DNA of 64,000 nucleotides from Gammaproteobacteria bacterium (lineage in GTDB: Bacteria > Pseudomonadota > Gammaproteobacteria > Steroidobacterales > Steroidobacteraceae): NCBI GenBank assembly GCA_024642505.1, contig JAHEAZ010000006.1:18984-82983 (forward strand), in the 5' to 3' direction. The translations under genes and the position numbers were made by a program. Shown here one piece after another: positions 1 to 8,866 of the stretch (position 1 is the stretch's first letter; every line of letters starts with the position of its first letter). The notes beneath the pieces were generated by a model that searched no databases, was not told the origin of the DNA, and worked only from the letters and a program-made list of their open reading frames with translations.

Positions 1-123
1 AGTTGTCCGCCCACGGGCGCCGCCCCGCTGGTTGCCGGCAAGCCAGCGGCAGCGATCGACACCCGCTACCCGGTGCCCGACCAGCCGACGCCTGCCCAGA
101 TCCACCTGCCCGGCTTATACTGA
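1..123 (+). CDS. C-terminal end of an unidentified upstream gene (partial)
   Basis: The first frame is open from base 1 to a TGA at 121-123, giving about 40 residues that end ...AQIHLPGLY. The start lies outside the window. No domain is recognisable in so short a tail. The assignment rests only on the open frame and on its position 63 bases ahead of the aquaporin start, so it could also be non-coding GC-rich DNA. Confidence 0.35.
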   Translation, partial: SCPPTGAAPLVAGKPAAAIDTRYPVPDQPTPAQIHLPGLY

Positions 124-186
124 GCAGCGTTGACAACTGCGCCGGCTGGCCGCACGGCCGCCCTGCCCCTAGGTGGAGAATTTTGC

Positions 187-879
187 ATGCCCATGCCCAA
201 TCGGCTGCTGGCGGAATTCGTCGGCACCTTCTGGCTCGTCCTCGGTGGATGCGGTAGCGCCGTGCTGGCAGCCGCCTTTCCCGACGTCGGCATCGGCCTG
301 ATCGGCGTATCGCTTGCCTTCGGACTCACGGTGCTGACGATGGCTTATGCCGTCGGCCATATTTCCGGTGCCCACTTCAACCCGGCGGTGACGATCGGCC
401 TCTGGGCCGGCGGCCGCTTCCCCACCGCGGAGATTCTGCCCTACGTAATCAGCCAGGTCCTTGGCGGCGTGGCGGGCGCGGGCGTCTTGTATGTGATCGC
501 TTCGGGGGCAGCCGGCTTCGACCTCGCGGGTGGTTTTGCATCAAACGGCTACGGCATGCACTCGCCTGGCGGTTATGGACTCGTCTCGGCGCTTGTCTGC
601 GAGGTGGTGATGACCCTCATGTTCCTGGTCATCATCCTTGGCGCAACAGACAAACGCGCTCCAGCTGGCTTCGCCCCGATCGCGATCGGGCTGGGGCTGA
701 CCCTGATCCACCTGATCAGTATCCCGGTCACCAATACCTCGGTGAACCCGGCCCGCAGTACCGGGCCGGCCTTGTTTGTGGGCGACTGGGCGCTGGGCCA
801 GTTGTGGCTGTTCTGGGTTGCGCCGATCGTCGGCGCCGTGCTGGCGGGACTGCTCTACAGGCGCCTCGGGCGCGAGTGA
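187..879 (+). CDS. aqpZ: aquaporin Z, water channel
   Basis: This is an inner-membrane water channel of the MIP family. The 230-residue product has the family length and six hydrophobic helices. Both NPA boxes are present: HFNPAVTI near residue 62 and TSVNPARS near residue 184. A selectivity-filter His lies in the LIHLISIP segment and an Arg directly follows the second NPA, the pattern of AqpZ rather than of glycerol facilitators. I chose the ATG at 187 because AGGTGGAG lies about 8 bases upstream. A longer in-frame reading from 130 adds residues that AqpZ lacks. Monocistronic as far as can be seen. Confidence 0.93.
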   Translation: MPMPNRLLAEFVGTFWLVLGGCGSAVLAAAFPDVGIGLIGVSLAFGLTVLTMAYAVGHISGAHFNPAVTIGLWAGGRFPTAEILPYVISQVLGGVAGAGVLYVIASGAAGFDLAGGFASNGYGMHSPGGYGLVSALVCEVVMTLMFLVIILGATDKRAPAGFAPIAIGLGLTLIHLISIPVTNTSVNPARSTGPALFVGDWALGQLWLFWVAPIVGAVLAGLLYRRLGRE

Positions 880-940
880 ATAGCCGCCGGCGTGACGCCC
901 AACTCCGCCACTCAAAACACCAGGCGGACGCTCGTAACCT

Positions 941-964
941 ATTGTAATATAATAAATATATTTC
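941..964 (+). promoter_or_regulatory. AT-rich block with a -10-like TATAAT upstream of the desaturase
   Basis: In otherwise GC-rich DNA, a run of about 24 nearly pure A/T bases lies 80-100 bases before the desaturase start. It contains a perfect TATAAT at 948-953. I do not see a good -35 box at normal spacing, so this is a promoter candidate only. Confidence 0.4.
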
Positions 965-1045
965 CTGGCGCAATACGTGCCCCGGGGCTGTCCTTTTCGT
1001 CCACAATACCCCGCCGTTTTTCACCCCCGCGAGGACCACTACGAG

Positions 1046-2221
1046 ATGACCGATAGCGCCGCAACCAGGTTACCGCCCATCAACTGGGTAACGACCCTCC
1101 TGTTCGCCACGACCTTCCTGGCCGCGGTAACCGTTGTTCCGTGGTACGGCTTCACCCATGGCTACAGCGCGGCGGCCTGGATCTGGTGCTTCCTGCTGCT
1201 GGGTGCCAACGGCATGTCCATCACCGGCGGCTACCACCGCCTGTGGGCACACCGCACCTATCAGGCTCACTGGTCGCTGCGGCTGGTCTACATGATTTTT
1301 GGCGGCATGGCGCTGCAGAACAGCATCCTGATCTGGGCGACCGACCACCGCCGCCACCACCAGTTCGTGGACCGGAACGACGCCGATCCTTACTCGGCCG
1401 GTCGCGGTTTCTGGTTCTCGCACATTGGCTGGATGCTCCGCTACTGGGAATCCGGGAGGAACGACTTCAGCAACGGTCGTGACCTCGAACAGGATCCGCT
1501 GGTCCGCTGGCAGCACCGCTACTATGCGCCGTTGGTGCTCGCAACCAACGTCGGACTACCGCTGGTCCTCGGCTGGCTGGCTGGCGACTTGTGGGGCGTG
1601 TTCCTGCTGGCGGGGGTGCTGCGCCTGGTGCTGATCCATCACACCACCTTCTTCATCAATTCGCTGGCCCACATGTGGGGCAGCCGGCCCTATACGGATG
1701 AGAACTCCGCCCGCGACAATCCAGTTCTCGCCTTCCTGACCTACGGCGAGGGCTATCACAACTTTCATCACATCTTCGATCGCGACTATCGCAACGGCAT
1801 CCGCTGGTGGCAGTGGGACCCGTCGAAATGGATGATCTACGCCCTGTCGCTGGTCGGCCTCACCACCAACCTCAAGCGCGTCCCGGACGTGACCATCCAG
1901 CGCGCCCGGCTGGCCATGCAGTTCAAGCGCGCCCAGGCGGCGCTTGAAAGCAGCCGCAAGGGCCTGCATCTGCCCGACCTGGAGCCGATCCGCGAACGCA
2001 TGGCGCGCGAGTACGAAACCTTCCAGGCAACGCTCAGCGAATGGTCGAGACTGCGCGACGAGTGGTACGCAGCGACGCGGCAGCGTATCGCCGCCCGCTG
2101 GGAGGAAGCCAGCTTTCGTACCCGCGTGCGCGAGATCGAATACCGGCTCAAGATGCAGCGCCGGCGCATGCGCCTGCTGACGGAACAGATTCTCGTGCGG
2201 CAGCCTCCAGCGGCGGCTTGA
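1046..2221 (+). CDS. membrane fatty-acid (acyl-CoA delta-9 type) desaturase
   Basis: Predicted integral-membrane di-iron desaturase that puts a cis double bond into acyl chains. The three histidine clusters are visible: HRLWAH, then HRRHHQF, and HNFHH near residue 240. Four hydrophobic helices surround them. After the core comes a helical, charged C-terminal tail of roughly 100 residues. Some Pseudomonas desaturases of about 390 residues have a similar tail, so it is not unique. I set the start at the ATG at 1046 (391 residues), which follows GAGG about 11 bases upstream. The longer reading from 977 adds an atypical proline-rich leader. Confidence 0.88.
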   Translation: MTDSAATRLPPINWVTTLLFATTFLAAVTVVPWYGFTHGYSAAAWIWCFLLLGANGMSITGGYHRLWAHRTYQAHWSLRLVYMIFGGMALQNSILIWATDHRRHHQFVDRNDADPYSAGRGFWFSHIGWMLRYWESGRNDFSNGRDLEQDPLVRWQHRYYAPLVLATNVGLPLVLGWLAGDLWGVFLLAGVLRLVLIHHTTFFINSLAHMWGSRPYTDENSARDNPVLAFLTYGEGYHNFHHIFDRDYRNGIRWWQWDPSKWMIYALSLVGLTTNLKRVPDVTIQRARLAMQFKRAQAALESSRKGLHLPDLEPIRERMAREYETFQATLSEWSRLRDEWYAATRQRIAARWEEASFRTRVREIEYRLKMQRRRMRLLTEQILVRQPPAAA

Positions 2222-2275
2222 ACGGGTCTGGGCCGCACGCCGGTCGTGTCAGTCCCACTGCGGGGAGCCTAGTGC

Positions 2276-3106
2276 ATGTCCTGGGATAACCTCGAAGTCG
2301 AGTCCGCTGACGGCGTGTCCTTTCTCTGGCTAAACCGGCCGGAGAAGCTCAACGCACTCCATCGACCGTTGTGGGACCACATTCCGGCGGCAGTGGCCGA
2401 ACTCGACGCCGACGAAGCCACGCGGGTGATCGTGCTCGCTGGCCGCGGCAAGGCCTTCTGCTCCGGCATCGACCTCGTGGACCATGCGCCGGCGCTTGCC
2501 GGCGGCGGGTCGATCTCGGGCCGGGGGGACTCCCCGGTTTCCAGGCGGCGGGCGCTCTACGAGGACATCCAGCGCTACCAGCGCACCGCGAGCTGCTTCG
2601 AGAGGACCAGCAAGCCGGTGATCGCCGCGGTGCATGGCGCCTGCCTCGGCGCCGGCATGGACCTGATTACCGCCTGCGACATCCGCATCGCGAGCATCGA
2701 TGCGGTTTTTTCGGTGCGCGAGACCCGCGTCGCGATGGTCGCCGACGTAGGCGTGCTGCAACGCCTGCCGCGCATCGTCGGCGAGGGTGTCGCAAGGGAC
2801 CTCATACTGACCGCGCGTGATGTTGACGCCGGCCGCGCACTGCAGGTTGGCCTGCTGACCGAGGTGCTGCCTGACCCGCAGGCGCTGTTCGCCAGGGCCC
2901 GTGAGCTGGCTACTGGTATCGCGTCACACTCACCGCTGGCGGTCCAGGGAGCGAAGCACGTGCTCAACGCATCCACTCGCGCCGCGAACCGCGAGGGCCT
3001 CGACTATGTCGCCCTGTGGAATTCGGCCTTCCTGCACTCCGACGACCTCGAGGAGGCGGTTCGCGCCTTCGCTGAACGCCGCAAGCCGCGTTTCACCGGC
3101 AAGTAG
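2276..3106 (+). CDS. enoyl-CoA hydratase/isomerase family, probably dienoyl-CoA isomerase
   Basis: A 276-residue crotonase-fold protein acting on acyl-CoA in the cytoplasm. The oxyanion-hole segments are visible as GKAFCSGIDL near residue 61 and HGACLGAGMDLITACDIR near residue 119. The stretch VRETRVAMVADVGVLQRLP and the SPLAVQGAKHVLN tail resemble delta-3,5-delta-2,4-dienoyl-CoA isomerases (ECH1 type) more than simple hydratases. In those the acidic residues after VRE carry the isomerisation. GGGGAG lies about 8 bases before the ATG. It sits 54 bases after the desaturase and may share its transcript in lipid metabolism. Confidence 0.8.
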   Translation: MSWDNLEVESADGVSFLWLNRPEKLNALHRPLWDHIPAAVAELDADEATRVIVLAGRGKAFCSGIDLVDHAPALAGGGSISGRGDSPVSRRRALYEDIQRYQRTASCFERTSKPVIAAVHGACLGAGMDLITACDIRIASIDAVFSVRETRVAMVADVGVLQRLPRIVGEGVARDLILTARDVDAGRALQVGLLTEVLPDPQALFARARELATGIASHSPLAVQGAKHVLNASTRAANREGLDYVALWNSAFLHSDDLEEAVRAFAERRKPRFTGK

Positions 3107-3239
3107 TCTGGCCGGCGCCCTTCCCCGCGCCGCTGCCGGCCTGTCGCCGAATACAGACAACCGCGATGTGCGCCAGTTCGCTGGCCCCGGCAGGCTCGAC
3201 TGGCTAATCTAGGCAGCAGACTACCCGGAGGAACATGCC

Positions 3240-3725
3240 ATGGCGCTTTGGAAAGACACCGCTGCGAAGGAACCTGGACCGGTCGAGACGCCGGCATCGG
3301 CTGGACCTGCGGCACGTCCCCGGCCCGAGCCGGTAGCGACGACGGCGGAAACGCCGCCCCGGACCAAGCAGGAACTGAAGGAATCCGTGATCGCGGCGGG
3401 GCTGACCTTCGAGGGCAAGATCGAAGGTTCGGGTCATGTGCGGATCTCCGGCCGCTTCAAGGGCGACGTGCACGTGGACGGTACGCTGACCATCGAGCCG
3501 GGGGCCCATCTCGGCGGCTCGGTGCGAGCGGGTTCGGTCATGGTCAGCGGCGAACTCGAAGGCAACATCGAAGCGGCCCAGCGGGTCGAACTGCAACAGA
3601 CCGGCGTCATCAACGGCGACGTGGCGGCAGGTTCGCTTTCGGTTGCGGCGGGAGCCCGGATGCGTGGCCGTGCCGAGTTCGGCTGGAACGAGACCGGCAA
3701 TCCCCGCCCCGTCGAGCGCAAGTAG
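3240..3725 (+). CDS. bactofilin, polymer-forming cytoskeletal protein
   Basis: The 161-residue product has a proline/alanine-rich, disordered N-terminal 45 residues. These are followed by a right-handed beta-helix typical of bactofilins (DUF583): repeated G-x-V/I hydrophobic turns such as IEGSGHVRISGRFKGDVHVDG and INGDVAAGSLSVAAG. Bactofilins polymerise without nucleotide at the inner membrane and organise cell-wall synthesis. GGAGGAAC lies just upstream. An ATG at 3235 is out of frame, so 3240 is the start. No M23 peptidase partner is adjacent. The next gene is a small zinc-ribbon protein 18 bases downstream. Confidence 0.87.
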   Translation: MALWKDTAAKEPGPVETPASAGPAARPRPEPVATTAETPPRTKQELKESVIAAGLTFEGKIEGSGHVRISGRFKGDVHVDGTLTIEPGAHLGGSVRAGSVMVSGELEGNIEAAQRVELQQTGVINGDVAAGSLSVAAGARMRGRAEFGWNETGNPRPVERK

Positions 3726-3743
3726 CGCTGCGGCGCACGCGCG

Positions 3744-4085
3744 ATGAGCGTGCGATCCGCAATGGCAGGAAAGACTCGTTCCTGCCCACATTGCCGGGCT
3801 ACGATCCTGGAGAGTGCGGCCGTCTGCCCGGCGTGCCGCCATCATCTGCGATTCGACTCACGCAAGGCGGCGGGCCGCGTCGAGCCGGGCGAGGTTGCGC
3901 TTGGCATCGAGGGTTCATTCAGCCATTCCTCAACTGGTGAGCCGTGGGAATATTCCGTCGTGGTCGTCATTCGCGACGGCCGCGGCGAGGAGATTGCCCG
4001 CAATGTAGTCGGCGTCGGCTCCTTGGCGCCGGGCGAGCAACGCTCGGTCAGCCTCTCGGTCGAGGTGTTCAAGCACGGCGAATGA
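3744..4085 (+). CDS. small zinc-ribbon protein of unknown function
   Basis: The 113-residue protein has a CPHC-x10-CPAC zinc-ribbon near residues 14-30, followed by a beta-rich C-terminal domain of about 75 residues (GSFSHSSTGEPWEYSVVVVIRDGRGEEI). No signal peptide or membrane segment is seen. It lies 18 bases after the bactofilin gene and is probably co-transcribed. I do not recognise a characterised family. The ribbon suggests zinc binding only. A second in-frame ATG, six codons in, is an alternative start. Confidence 0.65.
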   Translation: MSVRSAMAGKTRSCPHCRATILESAAVCPACRHHLRFDSRKAAGRVEPGEVALGIEGSFSHSSTGEPWEYSVVVVIRDGRGEEIARNVVGVGSLAPGEQRSVSLSVEVFKHGE

Positions 4086-4406
4086 CCTGCCAGCCACCAC
4101 CTGGACAACGAGTCGACATTTGATTTTGTCCGGGCCTGAGAACCACGACACATTCCTTGCGCATCAGTGATTTACCCGCCTGGGCAGCCACCGGCATCTA
4201 AGGCTTTCCCACGATGATGCAGCGCAGGAAAATTCGGTACAAAGATTCCCGAACTCGGAACCCGCGAGCCGCCCGGTGCGGCCCGGGACGCGAGTGTGTA
4301 ACGCAGGGACTTTGACGGGTTGGTAAGGTTTTGGCTGACCACGGGCGCCCGGACGATCCCCTCGGCCCCTCGCCCGCGCCTGCTGCCCCGTACCAGGGAG
4401 AGCATC
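4086..4406. other. 320-base intergenic region ahead of the multihaem cluster
   Basis: No convincing reading frame is seen here. The stretch has a GC-rich segment with short complementary runs (around 4262-4300, cccgcgag... and ...gcggcccggg) and a TTGACG at 4312-4317 without a well-spaced -10 partner. It presumably carries the promoter of the cytochrome operon, but I cannot place it. Confidence 0.4.
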
Positions 4407-6479
4407 GTGAACAGCAACTCGATCTGTCGGCCTCGCGCAAGCGAAGTCGGGCGTCGTGTCGTCAACGGCCGTCTGGCCTTCCTCGCATGGGCGGCACTGC
4501 TGCTGCCGCTGGCCTCCATTCCGCCATCGCTCGCCCAGGACGCGGCTCGCGCCATTCCGAACGAACGCTGCCTGAGCTGTCACGACGACGAAGCACTGAC
4601 GGCCGAAGACGGCCGTTCAATGCTCGTCCACGAGAGCGGGTTCTCCGCTTCCAAGCACCGCCGGCTCGACTGCACCACCTGCCACGCCGATGCCCTGAGC
4701 ACCCGTCATCCGCGCAACAAACTGGGCGCGGTGCCGGTGGCCAACTGCGAACAATGCCATGCCGAGGAACTGGCGCCCCTGCGCGAGAGTGTCCACGCGA
4801 AGAAAGCGACACCGGAAGCCAGCGCAGCGTCCTGCGCCAGATGTCACGGCGATCTGCACACCCTGCCGCGGCGCCCCGGACTCGAGGCCCCGCTGTCACC
4901 GGTCAACCAGATGCAGACCTGCGGGCAATGTCACGGCGACATGATGGAGGGTTACCTGCACAGCTCGCACGCCAAGGCGCGGCTGGTCAAGGGCCTGAAC
5001 TCCTCGCCAGCCTGCACCGATTGCCACGGCACGCACGACATCCTGCCGAAGAGCAACCCGGACTCGCGAACTTCGCATGCGAAGAGCCCAGAGACCTGCG
5101 GCGGCTGCCATGAATTCATCCTGTCCAAGTGGACCGAGAGCACGCATGGCCAGCTCTGGCAGGAAGGCAAGCCTGGGCCACTGTGCATCGATTGCCACGA
5201 CGCGCACGACGTCGTGGACCCAACTTCGATCCAGGCGCGCCAGGACTTCCCGCATGAGTGCGGAAACTGCCACCAGAAGGAGGGCGCGACCTTCCATACG
5301 AGCTTCCACGGCAAGGCGACAGACATCGGCCGCGCGGCCGCAGCCATGTGCTCGGATTGCCACACGCCGCACCACAACCTGCCGGCGAGCGATCCGGGCT
5401 CGACCATCCACCCGGATAACCTGGCGGCAATGTGCGGCCAGTGCCACAAGGGCAAAGTCACCCCGGCCTTCCTGACTTTCGATCCACACAACGATCCGAC
5501 TGACCCAAATGACAATATTTACGTCTACTGGGTCTACGTGTTCATGGTATCGCTGCTGATCGGCGTGTTCGCCTTCTTCGGTATCCACGATCTGCTATGG
5601 CTGCAGCGCGCACTGGTCGGCAAGCTGCGTGGAGAGTTCCAAAGCTCGCACGGCGGGCCCGGCAAGTACGTCAAGCGCTTCTCGCGCGGGCAGATCGCTC
5701 TCCACATCAGCATCGTCCTGAGCTTCCTGCTGCTGGCCGCTACCGGCCTGCCACTGAAGTTTGCTGCAGCACCCTGGGCCCAGCCGATGGCCAACGTGCT
5801 CGGCGGCGCCCAGGTCGTCTCCTGGCTGCACCGCTTTGCGGCCATCGTGACCTTCGGCTATTTCGCCGCGCACCTGCTCATGGTGTTCTGGGGCATGTTC
5901 ATCAGGAAGGAGAAAGGCTATCTGTGGGGACCGCGCTCAATGGTGCCACAGTGGAGCGACGTCACCGACTTTCTCGGCAACATGAAGTACTTCCTGTACC
6001 TCGGACCGCGGCCAAAGATGGACCGCTGGGCCTATTGGGAGAAGTTCGACTACCTGGCGGTATTCTGGGGCGTGGCCATTATCGGTTTCTCGGGCCTGTT
6101 CCTCTGGTTCCCGAACTTCTTCACCTCGTTCCTGCCGGGCTGGGTGCTGAACGCCGCCTACGTGGTGCACAGCGATGAGGCGCTGCTGGCCACCGGCTTC
6201 ATCTTCCTGTTCCACTTCTTCCACACCCACCTGCGGCCGGAGAGCTTCCCGATGGATCCGGTCATCTTCACCGGCAAGATGCCGCTGGAGAAATTCAAGG
6301 AAGAACGGCCGAAGGAGTACCAGAGGCTCGTCGACAGCGGCCAGCTGGAATCGGTCCTGGCCGACCCGCCGATGCGTGAGCACCTCGTGGAAGCCTATGT
6401 ATTCGGCTTCTTGGCGGTTACCATTGGCATCGGGCTGGCGGTGGCCATTTTCGTCGGTCTGCTGACGAGTCTGCATTGA
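4407..6479 (+). CDS. undecahaem c-type cytochrome fused to a membrane cytochrome b
   Basis: A 690-residue protein with a signal/anchor helix (FLAWAALLLPLASIPPSLAQ) and about 350 periplasmic residues carrying 11 CXXCH motifs (CLSCH, CTTCH, CEQCH, CARCH, CGQCH, CTDCH, CGGCH, CIDCH, CGNCH, CSDCH, CGQCH). A C-terminal domain of four or five membrane helices resembles the cytochrome b561/hydrogenase b subunit, with candidate haem-ligand His in ALHISIV, WLHRFA and FHFFHTHL. The architecture recalls the Geobacter inner-membrane protein CbcL, so a quinol-to-periplasm electron conduit is likely (inference). GTG at 4407 is preferred because CAGGGAGAG lies 5-6 bases before it and the signal peptide then starts properly. 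First gene of a six-gene cluster. Confidence 0.85.
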   Translation: MNSNSICRPRASEVGRRVVNGRLAFLAWAALLLPLASIPPSLAQDAARAIPNERCLSCHDDEALTAEDGRSMLVHESGFSASKHRRLDCTTCHADALSTRHPRNKLGAVPVANCEQCHAEELAPLRESVHAKKATPEASAASCARCHGDLHTLPRRPGLEAPLSPVNQMQTCGQCHGDMMEGYLHSSHAKARLVKGLNSSPACTDCHGTHDILPKSNPDSRTSHAKSPETCGGCHEFILSKWTESTHGQLWQEGKPGPLCIDCHDAHDVVDPTSIQARQDFPHECGNCHQKEGATFHTSFHGKATDIGRAAAAMCSDCHTPHHNLPASDPGSTIHPDNLAAMCGQCHKGKVTPAFLTFDPHNDPTDPNDNIYVYWVYVFMVSLLIGVFAFFGIHDLLWLQRALVGKLRGEFQSSHGGPGKYVKRFSRGQIALHISIVLSFLLLAATGLPLKFAAAPWAQPMANVLGGAQVVSWLHRFAAIVTFGYFAAHLLMVFWGMFIRKEKGYLWGPRSMVPQWSDVTDFLGNMKYFLYLGPRPKMDRWAYWEKFDYLAVFWGVAIIGFSGLFLWFPNFFTSFLPGWVLNAAYVVHSDEALLATGFIFLFHFFHTHLRPESFPMDPVIFTGKMPLEKFKEERPKEYQRLVDSGQLESVLADPPMREHLVEAYVFGFLAVTIGIGLAVAIFVGLLTSLH

Positions 6480-6531
6480 TGTAATCCACCGCCAGCGGCA
6501 GCGAGCTGCGGAAATTCCGTATGCGCAGGGC

Positions 6532-6560
6532 TTGAAGGCCGCCGTATAGGCGGCCTTCAA
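6532..6560 (+). terminator. hairpin between the two cytochrome genes
   Basis: A perfect 12-bp stem (TTGAAGGCCGCC / GGCGGCCTTCAA) closes a 5-base loop, 53 bases after the stop of the undecahaem gene. No T-run follows on the plus strand, so it is an RNA-stabilising or attenuating hairpin at least as likely as a true terminator. It sits 46 bases before the next gene. Confidence 0.55.
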
Positions 6561-6606
6561 TCGGGTAGAACTTCAAACCGGATACCGTTTTCAGCAAGGG
6601 ATCGAC

Positions 6607-8010
6607 ATGGCCAAGCACTATTTCGCCGCGATGACACGCAACAAGACCAGCCTGGCAGGTACCGGCCTGGTCATCGGCAGCCTGACCCTGATCCTGTCGC
6701 TGATCGCGATCCAGATGATCGGCCTGCGCGGCGGCGCCTATATCGGCATCATCACCTTCGTCCTGCTGCCGATGGTCCTGGCGACGGGACTGGTGTTGAT
6801 CTACGTCGGCATTCGTCGCCAGCGGAGGCTGGGCGAATCCATCGGTATGAAGGACGCTGGCGCATTTCCGATTGTCGACCTGAACCAGGAACGAACCCGC
6901 AAGGCCATACTGGGCGTGGTGGGGGTCGGCACTGTCAGCGCGGTGGTGCTGGCGGCCGCAACCTATAAGGGCGTCGAGGTCATGGACTCGACCCCGTTCT
7001 GCGGCACGGTCTGTCACACGGTCATGCAGCCCGAATTCACGGCTCACCAGCGCTCGCCTCATGCCCGCGTGGCCTGTGCCGACTGCCACATCGGCCCGGG
7101 CGCGGACTGGTTCGTCAAGGCCAAGATTTCGGGCGCCTGGCAGCTGGTCGCCGTCGCCTTCAACCTCTATCCGACGCCGATCCCGACGCCGGTCCACAAT
7201 CTGCGCCCGGCGCGCGACACCTGCGAGCAATGCCACTGGCCGACGACCCATGTCGGCGACCTGCTCAAGGTAAAGTCCGTCTATACCGACGACGAGGCCA
7301 ACACTGAACTGAAGACCGCCGTGTTGCTGAAGGTGGGTGGCCTGGCCGGGCGTGAAGCTTCCGGCATCCATTGGCACGTCAATCCTGACGTACAGATCCG
7401 TTACCGCTCGAGCGAGGATCGGCAGACCATTTACGACGTCGAGCTGACCCAGCCGGATGGCACGGTGAAGCTGTTCAAGCCCGCGGACGAAACACCGGAG
7501 GAAGCGAGCGAGTGGCGTACCATGGATTGCATCGACTGCCACAACCGCCCGACTCACCAGTACCACCTGCCCATGGACGAGGTGGACAACGCCATGGCCA
7601 AGGGCTACATGGACAAGTCGCTGCCGTTCCTGAAGCGCGAGTCCATGAAGGCGCTGGAGGCGCAGTACAACAACCACGAGGAGGCCCGGGCGGGTATTTC
7701 CCGGCAGATGCACGCCTTCTACCAGGAGAACTACCCCGAGATCGCGGATGAGAAAAACGCCGCCATCGAGCAGGTCATCCGCGAACTGCAGGTCATCTAC
7801 ACGTCCAACGTGTTCCCGGAGATGAAGGTGACCTGGGGCACCTACCCGGACAACACCCAGCACTTCGACTCGCCGGGCTGCTGGCGCTGCCACGACCGCA
7901 AGCACAAGACCGATGACGGCGAGAAGATCTCCCGTGACTGCGGGATGTGCCACACGATCCTGGCCCAGGAAGAGGAAAGCCCGGAGATCCTCGAGACGCT
8001 CAATCCGTGA
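6607..8010 (+). CDS. NapC/NrfH-like membrane-anchored hexahaem cytochrome c
   Basis: A 467-residue protein with three hydrophobic segments (about residues 17-37, 40-65 and 97-118), followed by a periplasmic domain. Five CXXCH motifs are present (CADCH, CEQCH, CIDCH, CWRCH, CGMCH). The first haem site, at bases 7000-7017, reads FCGTVCHTVM, so three residues separate the cysteines instead of two. The spacing to the following haems matches NapC/NirT quinol dehydrogenases, where the first haem is Met-ligated. A role in taking electrons from, or passing them to, the quinone pool is likely. The extra helices and the roughly 200-residue middle domain are longer than in NrfH. It follows the undecahaem gene in the same direction. 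Confidence 0.82.
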   Translation: MAKHYFAAMTRNKTSLAGTGLVIGSLTLILSLIAIQMIGLRGGAYIGIITFVLLPMVLATGLVLIYVGIRRQRRLGESIGMKDAGAFPIVDLNQERTRKAILGVVGVGTVSAVVLAAATYKGVEVMDSTPFCGTVCHTVMQPEFTAHQRSPHARVACADCHIGPGADWFVKAKISGAWQLVAVAFNLYPTPIPTPVHNLRPARDTCEQCHWPTTHVGDLLKVKSVYTDDEANTELKTAVLLKVGGLAGREASGIHWHVNPDVQIRYRSSEDRQTIYDVELTQPDGTVKLFKPADETPEEASEWRTMDCIDCHNRPTHQYHLPMDEVDNAMAKGYMDKSLPFLKRESMKALEAQYNNHEEARAGISRQMHAFYQENYPEIADEKNAAIEQVIRELQVIYTSNVFPEMKVTWGTYPDNTQHFDSPGCWRCHDRKHKTDDGEKISRDCGMCHTILAQEEESPEILETLNP

Positions 8011-8056
8011 CGGCCGGAGCCGACGCATGACATGCCACTTGACGGAGTAACTCGAC

Positions 8057-8638
8057 ATGAACGACACAACAAAGATACTGGCGTCGTGGATCGGGGGCCT
8101 GTGCCTGGCGGCCGGCGCGGCGAGCGCGGGCGCAGTCGACGCGGAACTGCTCCAGAAATGCACCATCTGCCACGGTGACCGGGGCATCAGCGACGAGCCG
8201 GCCTACCCGAGCATCGCCGGCCTGCCGTTCCAGCTCCAGGTCGACGCCATGCAAGCCTACCGCAACGGCCACCGGGACTGCGGCCCGGTACCCCGCATGT
8301 GCAAGATCTCCCAGGAATTGACGGACGATCAGATCCGGGAACTGTCCGCTCACTTCGCCGAGTTCGAGTTCAAGCCGGCGGAGCAACCATTCGACGCCTC
8401 GCTGGTCGAGAAGGGCAGCGTCCTGCACGAGGACTACTGCGAGGTTTGCCACGGTGACGGGCCGGAGGACGCCGAGAAGAGCATCCTCCACGGCCAGTGG
8501 GCGGAGTACCTTCGCTACTCGCTCAGTCAGTATCGGGGCGGGCATCGCGACCAGCCGCCCAGCATGCGGCGGCAGACGGACAAGTTGACCGACGAGGACC
8601 TCGAGGCCCTGGTCAATTTCTACGCCAGCTATCGCTGA
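8057..8638 (+). CDS. dihaem cytochrome c4-like protein
   Basis: The 193-residue periplasmic protein has a cleavable signal peptide (about residues 1-25, ending AASAGA) and two similar class I cytochrome c halves, with CTICH near residue 35 and CEVCH near residue 129. Each half ends in a conserved helix (QVDAMQAYRNGHRDCGP and YLRYSLSQYRGGHRDQPPSM) that includes the likely Met ligand, as in cytochromes c4 and SoxX-like dihaems. It would act as a soluble electron shuttle between the multihaem proteins of this cluster and a terminal oxidase. GGAG lies 8-9 bases upstream. It starts 46 bases after the preceding gene. Confidence 0.83.
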   Translation: MNDTTKILASWIGGLCLAAGAASAGAVDAELLQKCTICHGDRGISDEPAYPSIAGLPFQLQVDAMQAYRNGHRDCGPVPRMCKISQELTDDQIRELSAHFAEFEFKPAEQPFDASLVEKGSVLHEDYCEVCHGDGPEDAEKSILHGQWAEYLRYSLSQYRGGHRDQPPSMRRQTDKLTDEDLEALVNFYASYR

Positions 8639-8866
8639 GGCAGGAACCCGATGCCCCTGGTCCGCAGGGCGCCCGGCAGACCGGGGCGGACCACGTACAT
8701 CTGCGTAGTTGAAATTACCGACGTCCCCTGCCCGTCCTAGTCAATAGGATCGCAGCGTGTATGCGTACCGTCCGTGCTGCCGGGGTGGCAGGCGGTAGCC
8801 AGCGGGCCTTGAGAGCGACACGCGGCACGAGGCGCGGCCTCCATTGGGCCCAAGGGGGGTTAAGTC

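Noticed and set aside
6418..8187. A 589-codon open frame on the minus strand
   Set aside because: It is antisense to the hexahaem cytochrome. The composition is atypical and no motif is found.
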